DNA from: a bacterium
GTDB lineage: Bacteria; UBP15; UBA6099
Assembly: GCA_029564595.1 (NCBI GenBank)
Contig: JAKQPS010000176.1
Span: forward strand, 78,813 to 142,812
Direction of reading: 5' to 3'
Length of the DNA: 64,000 nucleotides
Under the pieces are notes generated by a model, which ran no database searches, was not told the DNA's origin, and saw only the letters and a list, made by a program, of their open reading frames with translations. A program made the position numbers and the translations under genes. Shown in pieces: positions 35,127 through 45,100 of the stretch (positions are counted from its first letter, which is position 1; each line of letters starts with the position of its first letter).

Positions 35127-36188
35127 CTATCTCGCCGCGAGAAGCGCCTTTGCCTCTTCGGCGGCAGGCCCCTGCCCTTTTGCCGCTCGCACCACCCATT
35201 CGAGGTACGCCTTTTCAGACGCCGGGCTGCGGAGCGCCCCGCCCAATATCTTCGCCGACTGCAATCCCGCCCGGTGCGCCTCCGGCGTCTCAGGAAAAAA
35301 CTCCATCAGACGCCTGTACGCCTCCACCGCCATCGCGTACTCCTTCGCCGCGTGTATCGCCCCGGCAACCCGCAATTGCGCGCTAGGCTCGAACATCGCG
35401 TCCGGCGCTTGGTCCATCAGCCCGCGGTACAACTCCGGAATCGAGCCGAACTGCTTCTTTTCATACGCCGCCTCCAGCCTCCCCAGAAACGCCTCCTGCG
35501 GCCCCAGCAGCGCCGCCTGCCCCCTCTTCACCGCGTCGAAGTTCGGCACTATCACCGCCCTCGTCGCCGTCAGCAAATACACCACTCCCGCCCCGAACGC
35601 GAACCCTCCCACGTGCGCCATGTACGCAACATTCGAATACTCCATCATCCTCATGGACACGAACTGCATAACCATGTACAAACCTAGAAAAAACCACGCC
35701 GGTATCGGAAAAAACGGAACCGGAAAAATCAGCAGCAGGAAAAAAGTCTTCACCTTTGAACGCGGAAACAGAACGAAGTAGCCGCCCATCACCGCCGATA
35801 TCGCGCCCGACGCCCCCACAAGCGACACCGACGGCGCGCCCGCCAAATCCTGCGCCAGCTTGAACGCCAGCGTCGCCACTATCCCCCCCGCCAGATAGAA
35901 CGCCACAAAACCCGGACGCCCCATCATGTCCTCTATGTTCGCCCCGAACAGCCACAAAAACCACATATTGCCGATCAGGTGCATCCAGCCACCGTGCATG
36001 AACTCGCTCGCCAGCAGCGTCGTCAACCTCACCTCGTCCGTTTTAAACGCCATCTGATCGTGAAAATGTATAATGTCCCCGCCGTGAACCGCCCCGAAGT
36101 GGATGGCAACATTCGCCGCTATCAGGCAAAACAACATGAACGGCAACCGCCGCGTCGGATTCGTCACCGCGTACGGTATCGGAAACAT
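35127..36188 (-). CDS. Rhomboid intramembrane serine protease with a helical C-terminal extension
   Basis: This 353-residue protein has about six hydrophobic segments in the first 220 residues. The active Ser lies in GASGAISAVMGGYF near residue 124 and the catalytic His in AHVGGFAFG near 191. The upstream motif HGGWMHLIGNMWFL is typical of the family. Rhomboids cut transmembrane helices. Residues 225-353 are soluble and helical, and look like one or two TPR-like hairpins (EYAMAVEAYRRLMEFFP). ATG 36188 sits four bases after AGGAGGG; the longer frame to 36242 lacks that. An extended -10, TGGTATAAT on the minus strand at 36265-36257, is a plausible promoter. Confidence 0.88.
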   Translation of the reverse strand: MFPIPYAVTNPTRRLPFMLFCLIAANVAIHFGAVHGGDIIHFHDQMAFKTDEVRLTTLLASEFMHGGWMHLIGNMWFLWLFGANIEDMMGRPGFVAFYLAGGIVATLAFKLAQDLAGAPSVSLVGASGAISAVMGGYFVLFPRSKVKTFFLLLIFPVPFFPIPAWFFLGLYMVMQFVSMRMMEYSNVAYMAHVGGFAFGAGVVYLLTATRAVIVPNFDAVKRGQAALLGPQEAFLGRLEAAYEKKQFGSIPELYRGLMDQAPDAMFEPSAQLRVAGAIHAAKEYAMAVEAYRRLMEFFPETPEAHRAGLQSAKILGGALRSPASEKAYLEWVVRAAKGQGPAAEEAKALLAAR

Positions 36189-36256
36189 CCGCCCTCCTCT
36201 TATCCCGCTTCCACTCCCGGCGCAACCCCTCTTGCGCAACATCGCCGGATGCCACG

Positions 36257-36315
36257 ATTATACCATATCCCCCGCGCGCCGAATCCTCCCCCTGAAAACA
36301 CGTTTGCGCTATAAT
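36257..36315. promoter_or_regulatory. Divergent promoter region rhomboid / iolB
   Basis: On the minus strand TATAAT at 36262-36257 is preceded by TGG, an extended -10 box facing the rhomboid gene. On the plus strand TATAAT lies at 36310-36315, 43 bases before the iolB start. The -35 boxes are weak on both strands. Confidence 0.45.
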
Positions 36316-36357
36316 ATCCCAAACGACGGGACACGTTCCCCGCCGGAGGAACTCATC

Positions 36358-37155
36358 ATGAGCATGCTCATCAAACACAAACCCTTTAAAGGCCGCGCCG
36401 AAATCGTCAAACCCGGACTCGACGGCCTCAAACTCATCTCTTTCGACCTTCTCTTCCTTGAAAAAGGAATGTCGCACACCGAGGACACCGGGACACGCGA
36501 AGTTTGCGCGGTCATACTCGGCGGACAATGCGACCTCGCCGCCGGCGGACGCGAGTGGAAACGCGCAGGCTCCCGCCCCGACGTCTTCAGCGGCCCCGCC
36601 GCGTCCCTCTTCATCCCGGCGGGCAACACCTTCTCCGTCTCCGCCTCCGGCGGCTCCCCCGTCGAGATCGCCCTGCTCCGCTGCGAAGGCGGCGCGTCCG
36701 GCGACCCCCTCTTCATCCCGCCGGAGCGCGTCAAACAAAACGACCGGGGCAAAGGCAACTGGCTTCGCCGCGTCCACGACATCGTCGACCGCGACATCCC
36801 TGCCTCCCGCATGCTCGTCGGCGAAACCCACAGCCCCGCAGGCAACTGGTCCAGCGCTCCCCCTCACTGCCATGACATCGACAACCCGCCCTTCGAGTCC
36901 GACCACGAGGAAATCTATTTCTTCAAATGCCATCCCTCTCAGGGCTTCCAACTCATCCGTCTGTACACCGACGACCGCTCCCTCGACGTCGCCCATGTCG
37001 TCGAAAACAACGACACCGTCGTCATCGACCGGGGATACCATCCCGTCGCCGCCGGACCCGGCTACAAAGGATACTACCTCTGGATACTCGCCGGTAAAAG
37101 CCGTGAAATCCTGATGCGCGACGACCCTTGCCACAAATGGCTAAAGGAATGTTAG
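36358..37155 (+). CDS. iolB: 5-deoxy-glucuronate isomerase
   Basis: This 265-residue double-cupin protein belongs to the IolB family, which isomerises 5-deoxy-D-glucuronate in myo-inositol breakdown. Metal-binding and family signatures are PPHCHDIDNPPFESDHEEIY, QGFQLIRLYTDD and DRGYHPVAAGPGYKGYYLWI. ATG 36358 follows GGAGGA by seven bases; upstream frame up to 36103 overlaps the divergent rhomboid gene and is not coding. No other inositol gene is adjacent, so the role in catabolism is inferred only from the family. Confidence 0.88.
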   Translation: MSMLIKHKPFKGRAEIVKPGLDGLKLISFDLLFLEKGMSHTEDTGTREVCAVILGGQCDLAAGGREWKRAGSRPDVFSGPAASLFIPAGNTFSVSASGGSPVEIALLRCEGGASGDPLFIPPERVKQNDRGKGNWLRRVHDIVDRDIPASRMLVGETHSPAGNWSSAPPHCHDIDNPPFESDHEEIYFFKCHPSQGFQLIRLYTDDRSLDVAHVVENNDTVVIDRGYHPVAAGPGYKGYYLWILAGKSREILMRDDPCHKWLKEC

Positions 37156-37214
37156 CCCGCTTTTTTCACCAATGCTTTGCCGCAATATTTAAGGATAAAA
37201 AGGAGACGCCCATA

Positions 37215-37904
37215 ATGAACACGAATCAGCCGGTGAAATATACCTCTTCCGCAATCAATAAAAAATGCCTCGCCGCCGTTCTGGCTGTGGCCCTGCTGCT
37301 AACCGCTGCCTCGCTCTCCGCCACGGCGGAAAACGTCAAACTGCCGCCCCCGCAGACAGACGGTGGAATCCCCCTTATGCAAGCCCTCAAACTAAGGAGC
37401 ACCGCCCGCGCGTTCAGCCCAAAAGAACTCCCCGTTCAAACACTCTCAAACCTCCTTTGGGCCGCTTTCGGCGTCAACCGCCCCGACAGCGGCAAACGCA
37501 CCGCCCCCTCCGCCATGAACTGGCAGGAAATCGACATCTACGTCGCCCTCCCCGCAGGCCTCTACCTCTACGCCGCTGAAACCCATTCCCTCGCGCCCGT
37601 CCTCGATGAAGACGTCCGCGCCGCCACAGGCATGCAGCAGATGGCCAAAGACGCCCCGGTCAACCTCGTCTTCGTCGCCGACTTTGCCAAAATGAAACAG
37701 GGAACCAAAGACGACAAAATCCTTTACTCCGCCGCAGACACCGGCTTCATCAGCCAGAACGTCTACCTGTTCTGCGCCTCCGAAGGACTTTCCACATTCG
37801 TCAGAGGTTTCGTCGACAAACCCGCGCTCTCAAAAACAATGCGCCTCCGCAAAGACCAGAAAATCATACTCGCCCAATCCGTCGGCTTCCCAGATGAGGA
37901 ATAA
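37215..37904 (+). CDS. Exported nitroreductase-family protein
   Basis: This 229-residue protein has a signal peptide (about 1-39) and then a nitroreductase fold of the SagB/ThcOx-like type. ALKLRSTARAFSPKELPVQTLSNLLWAAFGVNR lies near residues 56-90 (read in parts), and RTAPSAMNWQEIDIYV follows; both are hallmarks of FMN-binding members. A C-terminal GFPDEE ends it. Most relatives act in the cytoplasm with FMN and NAD(P)H, so an exported form is notable. ATG 37215 follows AGGAGA by eight bases, 59 bases after iolB. The substrate is unknown. Confidence 0.82.
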   Translation: MNTNQPVKYTSSAINKKCLAAVLAVALLLTAASLSATAENVKLPPPQTDGGIPLMQALKLRSTARAFSPKELPVQTLSNLLWAAFGVNRPDSGKRTAPSAMNWQEIDIYVALPAGLYLYAAETHSLAPVLDEDVRAATGMQQMAKDAPVNLVFVADFAKMKQGTKDDKILYSAADTGFISQNVYLFCASEGLSTFVRGFVDKPALSKTMRLRKDQKIILAQSVGFPDEE

Positions 37905-37970
37905 ACCCGAAAAACCGTTTTGAAACAGTTTTCACCGGGTCGCGATTTATTGAATAGAATATAAGTAGCT

Positions 37971-38185
37971 GGGTGCCACCCCCAAACTCGTTTGGGGGTG
38001 TTGTCAAAATAGCGCACATAACGAAAAAACATCCCCGTGCGACAAGAACAACACCGTTGTGAGCATTATCGAAATACGGTGAAAGGCAACGCGTCTTTTG
38101 CGGATGCCTGTTCCCTCATTAAAGGATAAGCAACATTATTATGGCAATGATAAAACACCCCCAAACAAGTTTGGGGGTGGCACCC
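37971..38185. mobile_element. MITE-like element with 32-bp palindromic inverted ends
   Basis: The left end (37971-38002) and right end (38154-38185) are inverted copies of each other with one mismatch. Each is itself a palindrome (CCCCCAAAC/GTTTGGGGG). The 151-base centre encodes nothing recognisable. It lies in the 451-base gap between the nitroreductase and the DUF2804 gene. A related single end is at 31242-31272. Mobility is inferred from shape; no target duplication is evident. Confidence 0.65.
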
Positions 38186-38355
38186 GGAATTGGTTATGTC
38201 AGAGCGCCGGATTCTTCAATACAGTTATTTAAATTCATCTGCGCCCATAATCATATTCATGACTTATACCAAACAATATGATGCGAGAAGATTGGCAAAT
38301 GAGGTTTGGGGAAAGAACCCTCTTAAAAGGCTTTTCGCCAACCGCCGCAGGCGGT

Positions 38356-39402
38356 TTACAGCAGGGAGTCCATGTGTTCGGCGACGCCGAAGACGTCTTT
38401 GACGGGGTGTTTCTCGCCGGAGTCGTCCACGAGGAACCCGTTGAAGAGTCCGAGCGGTTGCCGGTAGTGGGTCTTGAAGACGCCGAGGTTGAGGTCTTCC
38501 ACCTTAAGCCCCTGCGGCGCGAAATCGAGTTCGACCCGTCCGTCGTGGTCGCTGATGCGCCACGGCTTTTTCGTGTCGGCTTCGTCGAACTCGAACTTGA
38601 TCGGCCCCAGCAGAGAGATTTCCGGGCCGTGCCAGATTGCGCACTCGTTCCACGAGCGCTGGTCTTCGATAAGGTTGTCCGTAAGGTTCGCCCCTATCAC
38701 CCGCCCTTTCGAGTCGAACGCGGCGAAGTTCGCCCACTTCCACCAGAACCGGCGCGGGTAGTACGCCTTATGCACGTCGATGAGGGCGATGTCCCGCGCG
38801 GGGTCCAGCCTGACGCTCTCCCCGCCGACTTTCAACTCTCCCTCCGCCGGGCACACCACCTTGTGCGAATACATCGCGCTCGCGGCTCCGAGCGGCAGGC
38901 TGACTATGAGCGGCTGCACTTTCGAGAGGTCTTCCAGCGCGCGGAACCGCCCGGACAGAGCCGGGATTCCTTTCGACGCGGCTATATCCGCCCGTATCTC
39001 GTGCCGCCCCTTGTCTATGTGGTTTTCATATTCGAGCTTGTATCCGGGGAGTTTCGCGCTTGAGCGTCCGTCGAAGAGCGACTCCGCCACCTTTGCCGCG
39101 CCCGGGGGCAGCATCCTGCGCTGCTCATGCAGTTTCCCCGTACGGCGGTCGTACGCGAAGAAAAACGTTTTCGCCGTTATCCCCGCGTCGAAGATAACCG
39201 TGCCGAAATAGAAGTCGGGATGAATGACGGCGTAGTGCTGCCAGTCCTTGAGCCGGAGCCGCCTGAGAGCGCGGGGCGCGGCCCCGCCCATCAGCGGGTC
39301 GGCGTCCAGCATGTTCAGATTGCGAAACGGCGACTTGAACACGCCGAGGTTGAACTTGCCGTTTTCCACTATCCTGTCGGGCGTTTCCAGCAGTCTTCTC
39401 AT
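38356..39402 (-). CDS. DUF2804 domain protein
   Basis: This 348-residue protein is recognised as DUF2804 from its order of conserved pieces: NGKFNLGVF near the start, KDWQHYAVIHPDFYFG, a central RFWWKWANFAAFD followed by GVxLT-like sequence GANLTDN, then WHGPEISLLG. It ends with VELDFAPQG and a turn HYRQPLGLFNGF. The family is of unknown function and is predicted to be beta rich. There is no signal peptide or membrane segment. ATG 39402 follows GGGGAGG by six bases. It stands alone on this strand and is divergent from an amidohydrolase gene across 211 bases. Confidence 0.75.
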   Translation of the reverse strand: MRRLLETPDRIVENGKFNLGVFKSPFRNLNMLDADPLMGGAAPRALRRLRLKDWQHYAVIHPDFYFGTVIFDAGITAKTFFFAYDRRTGKLHEQRRMLPPGAAKVAESLFDGRSSAKLPGYKLEYENHIDKGRHEIRADIAASKGIPALSGRFRALEDLSKVQPLIVSLPLGAASAMYSHKVVCPAEGELKVGGESVRLDPARDIALIDVHKAYYPRRFWWKWANFAAFDSKGRVIGANLTDNLIEDQRSWNECAIWHGPEISLLGPIKFEFDEADTKKPWRISDHDGRVELDFAPQGLKVEDLNLGVFKTHYRQPLGLFNGFLVDDSGEKHPVKDVFGVAEHMDSLL

Positions 39403-39613
39403 ATCAGCCTCCCCGGCCCGCCGGGCCGCGCGCGGGCGTCCGGCTTGGCGCCGGATAACAATTTAACCCTGCCCCGCTACGGCGTGTCAAGCTTCGAGGC
39501 GGAACGCGGCGCTCGCCCCGATTAAAAAAAACACTGGTCATTTCCCCCCGGCGCGGCCACAATATCCCAAACGGGGCGAACCCGCGCCGCGCGCGCCCCC
39601 TGCGGAGATTCGC

Positions 39614-40663
39614 ATGTTCACTCACAAATTCAAAGACTGCCGCTCGCTGTCCGAACTGCCGTGGTTCAAAATAAACGACGCCGGACGACTCGTTCTCGCC
39701 GAACCGGAAAAGGTCGGCCCGATAATCGACTTCCATTCCCACCTCGGGTTCGCCATCTTCTTCTCCCCCCCGCTCGACCTGCGCAGGCGCGCGCCGGAAA
39801 CGCTCCACAACTTCCCCATGTGCGGCGTCGAAGTGGACCTCGACCTCGAATCCGGCCTCAACCTCGAACTCAACCAGCCCGGCCGCGTCGTCAAACAGTA
39901 CATCCAGTCCATGTTCACCAACAAAGGCGACCAAGCCACCCACACCGTCCCCAATATTAAGGAAGAAATGGCTGACATGAACATCGAGCGCGCCATCGTC
40001 ATGGCCATTGATTTCCCGTTCGGCGCCCAGAACTCCGAAGCCTACCTCGACGCCATGCGCGGAGAAGACAGCCTAGTTCCGTTCGTCGCCGTCAACCCCC
40101 TGCGCCCCGGATGGGAAGAGCGCATGGACCGCCACATCGCCAACGGCGCGCGCGGCCTCAAAGTCCATCCCTACTCCGAATTCATGACAAGCGACCACCC
40201 GTTTGTCATCAGGATGCTCCGCCGCTGGGAACGCTCCGGTCTGCCCGTCCTCTTCCACACCGCCTTCAACAGCATCGCCCCCGGATTCCTCCAACTCCTC
40301 GCGCGCATGGAAACCTACGAAAAAGCCCTCCGCAGATTCCCTAACATAAAATTCGTCCTCGGCCACGCCGGCATGGACTTCTTCGAGAAAGCCATCGAAT
40401 ACGCCCATAAATACGACAACGTGTATCTGGAAATCGACGGCCAGCCCCCCGCCAACCTCGAACGCATCTGCGACAGCGTTGACCACAGCCGCCTGCTGTT
40501 CGGCACGGACTGGCCGTTCTTCCCGATGGCCCTCGCCCTTGCCAAAGTCTTCATCGGCGTCCGCGGAGACGAAACGCTTACCCGCAAACTGCTCTACGAC
40601 AACGCCGCCGAACTCCTCGGCTCCGCGCAACCCGCCTCGGCCTCCGCCTCCGCCTCGGCATGA
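39614..40663 (+). CDS. Amidohydrolase family protein
   Basis: This 349-residue TIM-barrel hydrolase of the amidohydrolase-2 group has DFHSHLG (metal HxH), LFHTAF, VLGHAG and the late FGTDWPF with the metal-binding Asp. Such enzymes hydrolyse or decarboxylate small organic acids. The last ten residues are an alternating Ser/Ala tail. Its stop overlaps the start of the acyltransferase gene (ATGA at 40660-40663). ATG 39614 has GGAG eight bases upstream. The substrate cannot be told from sequence. Confidence 0.85.
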   Translation: MFTHKFKDCRSLSELPWFKINDAGRLVLAEPEKVGPIIDFHSHLGFAIFFSPPLDLRRRAPETLHNFPMCGVEVDLDLESGLNLELNQPGRVVKQYIQSMFTNKGDQATHTVPNIKEEMADMNIERAIVMAIDFPFGAQNSEAYLDAMRGEDSLVPFVAVNPLRPGWEERMDRHIANGARGLKVHPYSEFMTSDHPFVIRMLRRWERSGLPVLFHTAFNSIAPGFLQLLARMETYEKALRRFPNIKFVLGHAGMDFFEKAIEYAHKYDNVYLEIDGQPPANLERICDSVDHSRLLFGTDWPFFPMALALAKVFIGVRGDETLTRKLLYDNAAELLGSAQPASASASASA

Positions 40664-41727
40664 CGGCGCTCCGGGAGGCCCTTGTGGCGGACCGCGATAG
40701 ACTCAACAACATCGTCGCTCTTTCTTCCTTCGGCATATTTCTCGTCGTTTTCGGACACTCCTACGCAAACCTGACTCTCAAAGACGATTCTTTTATGCTC
40801 TTCATGTATTCCCTGCGAAGCGTTATCTACAGTTTCCACATGCCCCTGTTCATCTTCATATCGGGATATCTTTTTCTCCACACGACAAACCGCGCCGGGA
40901 GCCTCCCTTTCGCCGGTTTCGTCAAAAAAAAATTCGTCAGGCTTCTCGTTCCATATCTGATTCTCAGTCCGCTGGCGTTCGCAGAGAAATCCTTTTTCGC
41001 TCAGTTCGCGTGGAAACACACCGAGGTTAGCTTCAGAACATTCTTTCGAGGCGTCATATACCCCCTCTCCAACATGAACACTTTCTTCTGGTTCCTGCCG
41101 ACATTGTTCGCGATATTCCTTTTCGCTCCGCTGATGCGCAAGGCCCTTTCGAAAAAAGGAAACGCTCCGCTAATCATCCTCATAACGGCAGCCCTCGCCT
41201 CTCTGAACATCTTCCTCCCATTTGCCGACGTTCAGATATTGAACATCGCCGGAATCGCCCGGCTGTCCGTCTATTTCTGGCTCGGCTGCCTTTTCTACTC
41301 CTGCGTTCCGCCGACAATGCCGTCCGCCGCGCGCCTCGCCGCCTTCTCGCTTTCTCTCTGCGCGTTCATCTTTCTGAACGTCATAATCAGCGCCTCCGGC
41401 AAAACCCCTCTCCTCTCTTTCCTCGCCGCCGCCTGCGGCATTCAGGCCTCTTTTTTTCTTTTCAGCATATTCCCCTCCCGGCTGCATTCCATTTTCGCGC
41501 CCATCAACGGTTATTCATATCAAATCTATCTGCTGTCATGGTTTTTTCAGACCGCCGTCCGCGTCGCGGCTTATGTGATTCTTAAAATGAACATTCACGC
41601 CGTTTTCGCGCTGATGCTTGTCTCCGGATTGGCAGGCCCCGTCCTGACGGCGAAAGCCGTTGAAAGATTCCTGCCGAAAACAGGTTTCGTCATCGGCTTG
41701 CAAACCCCGCCTGCGGACAAATATTAG
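40660..41727 (+). CDS. Membrane acyltransferase, family 3
   Basis: This 355-residue protein has about ten hydrophobic helices. The conserved start of acyltransferase-3 proteins is present: LSSFGIFLVVFGHSY with the active-site His, then FHMPLFIFISGYLF. Family members move acetyl or other acyl groups to sugars or lipids of the envelope. It is translationally coupled to the amidohydrolase. The substrate is unknown. Confidence 0.87.
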   Translation: MTALREALVADRDRLNNIVALSSFGIFLVVFGHSYANLTLKDDSFMLFMYSLRSVIYSFHMPLFIFISGYLFLHTTNRAGSLPFAGFVKKKFVRLLVPYLILSPLAFAEKSFFAQFAWKHTEVSFRTFFRGVIYPLSNMNTFFWFLPTLFAIFLFAPLMRKALSKKGNAPLIILITAALASLNIFLPFADVQILNIAGIARLSVYFWLGCLFYSCVPPTMPSAARLAAFSLSLCAFIFLNVIISASGKTPLLSFLAAACGIQASFFLFSIFPSRLHSIFAPINGYSYQIYLLSWFFQTAVRVAAYVILKMNIHAVFALMLVSGLAGPVLTAKAVERFLPKTGFVIGLQTPPADKY

Positions 41728-41783
41728 AACCGCGCCCCTCGCCCGCGCGTCTCTAGCCACCCGTATTCTGATATCGCGTTTGA

Positions 41784-42006
41784 ACCCGAATCAGTCATTA
41801 GGATTCGGGAGCGATTATTCAGAGCGGATGAAATGCGAGGCGCAAGACGCGTTTTTGAAGTAGGGGCGGGGTTGCCCCGCCCCAAATTGTCGTAGTTATT
41901 GGGCGCGGAAACCGCGCCCCTACAGAACAAAAAAAAGTGGCGGCAACGAAGCAGTTCGCCGCTATGAAAATCGCCCCGGTTCGTCGGCTCTATCGACGAA
42001 TCCGGG
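41784..42006 (+). repeat. Dispersed 222-bp structured repeat, copy 2 of 3
   Basis: This copy is 223 bases long, with the same order of four hairpins as at 7039-7260. It fills the 399-base gap between the convergent acyltransferase (+) and TPR-protein (-) genes and may also separate their transcripts. Confidence 0.85.
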
Positions 42007-42126
42007 TATATTGCGCGTCGGTGTTGCTTCTGCGAAATGGATTTTTAGAAAACCACAATGCGAAACAGGACACCCGCTCTATTCCTTAAAGCGGGCGCCG
42101 GGCGGGCAATGCGGATTCCGGGGGGG

Positions 42127-45100
42127 TTATCTGCGGTAGTCGGCGCCGCGTTTGAATTCCCGGTCTATGTATTTTACGACGTCCTGTCTGGCGGGATATC
42201 TGACGAGGTTGTAGTGATCCATGATGACATTGGCGACGCCTGCGCAGTAGTCGTCGAAGGCGGAGAGCTTGATCTGCGCGGCTTCGCGGTATGGCGTAGC
42301 GGCGGCGATTCCGTCCGCGCGCGCCGCGCCTTTCATCTCGCCGTCGTACAGCGGCAGGCCGGTCTCGACCAGCATAATCTTCGTCTGGACGGCCTGCGAG
42401 CCTTCGACCAAGCTGACTTTCTTGAGGCCCATGTATTTCGATTCCTTGACGTCCGTCAACTGCTGTCTGCCGAGGTTCCCCACGTAAACGATGTCCGCCG
42501 GATATTTGGCGAGCATTTTTTTGATGAACTGCTCGGAGCTTCTCTCCTTGTACGGGACGCGGGAAAGGTCTTCTTCGGGGACGACGACTCTGAAGTAGCC
42601 GGTCTCTCTGAGGGAGGCGGCTATCTTGTCGGTGTGGACGTCTGCGGGAGCGGGGTTCCATCTTTCTGTTCCGCGCGGGTTCTCGAACGGCAGCGCGAGG
42701 ATGGTTTTCTTGTGATAGACGGATTTGAAGACTTCGTAGAAATCGAGGACTACGAGGGGGGCGAGGCTTTTGAGCGGAACTTCACTGTCGGCTTCGGAGA
42801 GGCGCGCGTAGGGGATGTATTCCGAGGCGACGGCTATCTTGACGGGATTGAAGGGGATGCCGGATTTCTGGACGATGTAGCTGAAGTTGGAGGCTAGCGT
42901 GTCGTTGCGCGGGTCGAGTTCGAGGGCGCGGTAAGCGCGCTCCTGCGCTCCTTCGATGTCTCCCGAGCGGAACATGCAGAGGGCGGCGTTGTTCAGAGGG
43001 CCGGACCTCGGACATCCGCGAGACACCGCCGCTTCGAGCAGTCCTGCGGCTTCGTCGCATTTGCCCGCGAACACCAGCATGGATGCCAGATTCGCCGCCG
43101 CGCATCCGTCGTTTTCGTCAGCTTTAACAGCGGCGTTGAAGTCTTCCACGGCCAGTTCAGGCCTGTTGAGTTTCAGGTTGACATATCCGAGGCTGTTGCG
43201 GGCGACGGAGTGAGCGGGAGATTTTTCAAGGGCCGACCTGAAAATGACGGCGGCCTCGTGAATCCTGCCACGCTCGGCGGCGACCAGCCCGGACACCGTC
43301 AGGTAGTCGGGGTCGGCGGGATGTATCTCAAGCGCTCTCTTGATGTCCGTGTCCGCTTTCTCTATGTCTTTGACGCTTAGGTTGTATCTTGCCGCGCGGT
43401 AGTATTCGGCGGCGCGCTCTTCGGCGGTCATCTCGAATTCTTTAAGTTTCTGTTCCTCGCGCTCTTCGCCGGAGAGAGTTCCTCTTGCGCGGGGGGCGCG
43501 CTCGTATTCGGGTTGTTTTTCCGGTTCGACGGCCTTCGCCGCCGCCGCCGGGACAGGCTCGGATATTTTCTTTTCCGCAACCTGAGCGGGCGCGGGCTGC
43601 GCTTCTTCTTCGGTCGCCGGCCTCCTCTGCCTTAAAACAGGTTTGTCCTCTTCCGGTTCCGCCGCAACGACGACCGTCGCCGGAGCAGGCGCAGGCGCAG
43701 GCTCGACTGCAGGAGCGGGGGCCGGGGCGGGTTTCGTTTCAACTACAGGCGTCGGCGCGGGGGCGGGAGATGGTTTAGCTTCAACCACGGGAGCCGGAGC
43801 GGGTTCAGGTTGTTTTTCGACAACTCTCGCGGGCGCGGCCGGGGCGACAACAGGTTCGGGCTTTTTCTCCTCTGCGACCACAGGCGCGGGCGCGGGAGCA
43901 GGAGCAGGTTCCGGCTTTTTCTCTTCAACGACAGGAGCAGGCGCAGGCGCAGGCTCGACTGCAGGAGCGGGGGCCGGGGCGGGTTTCGTTTCAACCACAG
44001 GCGCGGGCGCGGGAGTCGGTTCCGGAGCGGGTTGTTTTGCGACAACGACCTTCGCGGGGCCGCCCTGACGCGCGGGCGCGGGCGCGGGTTTTTTCTCTTC
44101 GACCGCCGGGGCGGGCGCGGGCGCGGCGGCGGCGACTGCCGCCGGGGCGGCGGGCGCGGGAGCAGGCTCAGGTTTTTTCTCTTCCGCTACTGCGGGAGCC
44201 GGAGCGGGTTTCGCTTCAGCCGCGGGCGCCGGGGCCGTTTCTGGAGCCGCCTTCTGCATCGGAGCGGGCGCGGGGGAAGCTTTTTCCGCCGCCTCGGCCT
44301 CCCCTTTAGGTTTCATGGCGACTTCTTTGGGCAGCCCTTTGAGCGGCCCTTCCCGGTGCGTCATCTGCTCGTGCCGTTCTTTTTCAGCTTTGATGAACTG
44401 ATAATTTTTCTTAAACTGAGGGTTCTGCGGGTCCCGTTTTATCACCTGCTCCATTTCGCGGATGGCGTCGTCGAACCTGCCGACTTTGTAGTAAGCGTAG
44501 GCGAGATTGTTTCTGGGGAGCGCGTAGTCGGGGGCGATTTTCACGGCCTGCTCGTGGAATTTCACGGCGGTGGCGAAGTCGCCTCTTTCGGTGTAGACGT
44601 TGCCGAGGTTGATGTGGGCGGTAAGCAATTCCGGGTCGAGTTCGAGAGCGCGGCGGAGTTCGATTTCCGCTTCCGCAAAGTTCCTGAGCAGGTAGTGGGT
44701 CTGTCCGATATTATTGTGAATGACGGATATGTCGGGACTTTCGGGCGGAGTAAGTTCGAGGGCTTTTCTGAAAGACTCGATGGATTTTGCATAGTCGTTT
44801 TTCGCGTTGTAGGCGACGCCGAGGCCGGAGTGGGCGGCGGCGAGGGTGGGGTCAAGCTCGACGGCGCGGGCAAGGGTGGCGACCGCGTCGTCGAATTTTC
44901 CCATGTCCAACTGGATGAGGCCCAATTCGTTTTTGAAGTAGGCGTTGGAGGGTTCGAGTTCGATGGCGCGGGAAATCTGTGCGGCGGCTTCGTCGAGCAG
45001 GCCGTCTTCGTGAAGTTCTACGCCGCGTTTAAATAAATCCGTAGCGGACTGGGCCGAGGCTCCGGCGGCGGACGCCAGAGAAAAAACGGCTGCGGCGAGC

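Noticed and set aside
36043..37134. 363-residue frame antisense to iolB
   Set aside because: It mirrors the IolB codons and lacks any recognisable motif or ribosome site.
43490..44320. Possible minisatellite or intergenic repeat
   Set aside because: It is in frame within the TPR protein and encodes its linker.
43810..45036. 408-residue frame antisense to the TPR protein
   Set aside because: Its Arg/Gly repeats are the reverse reading of the Pro/Ala linker.
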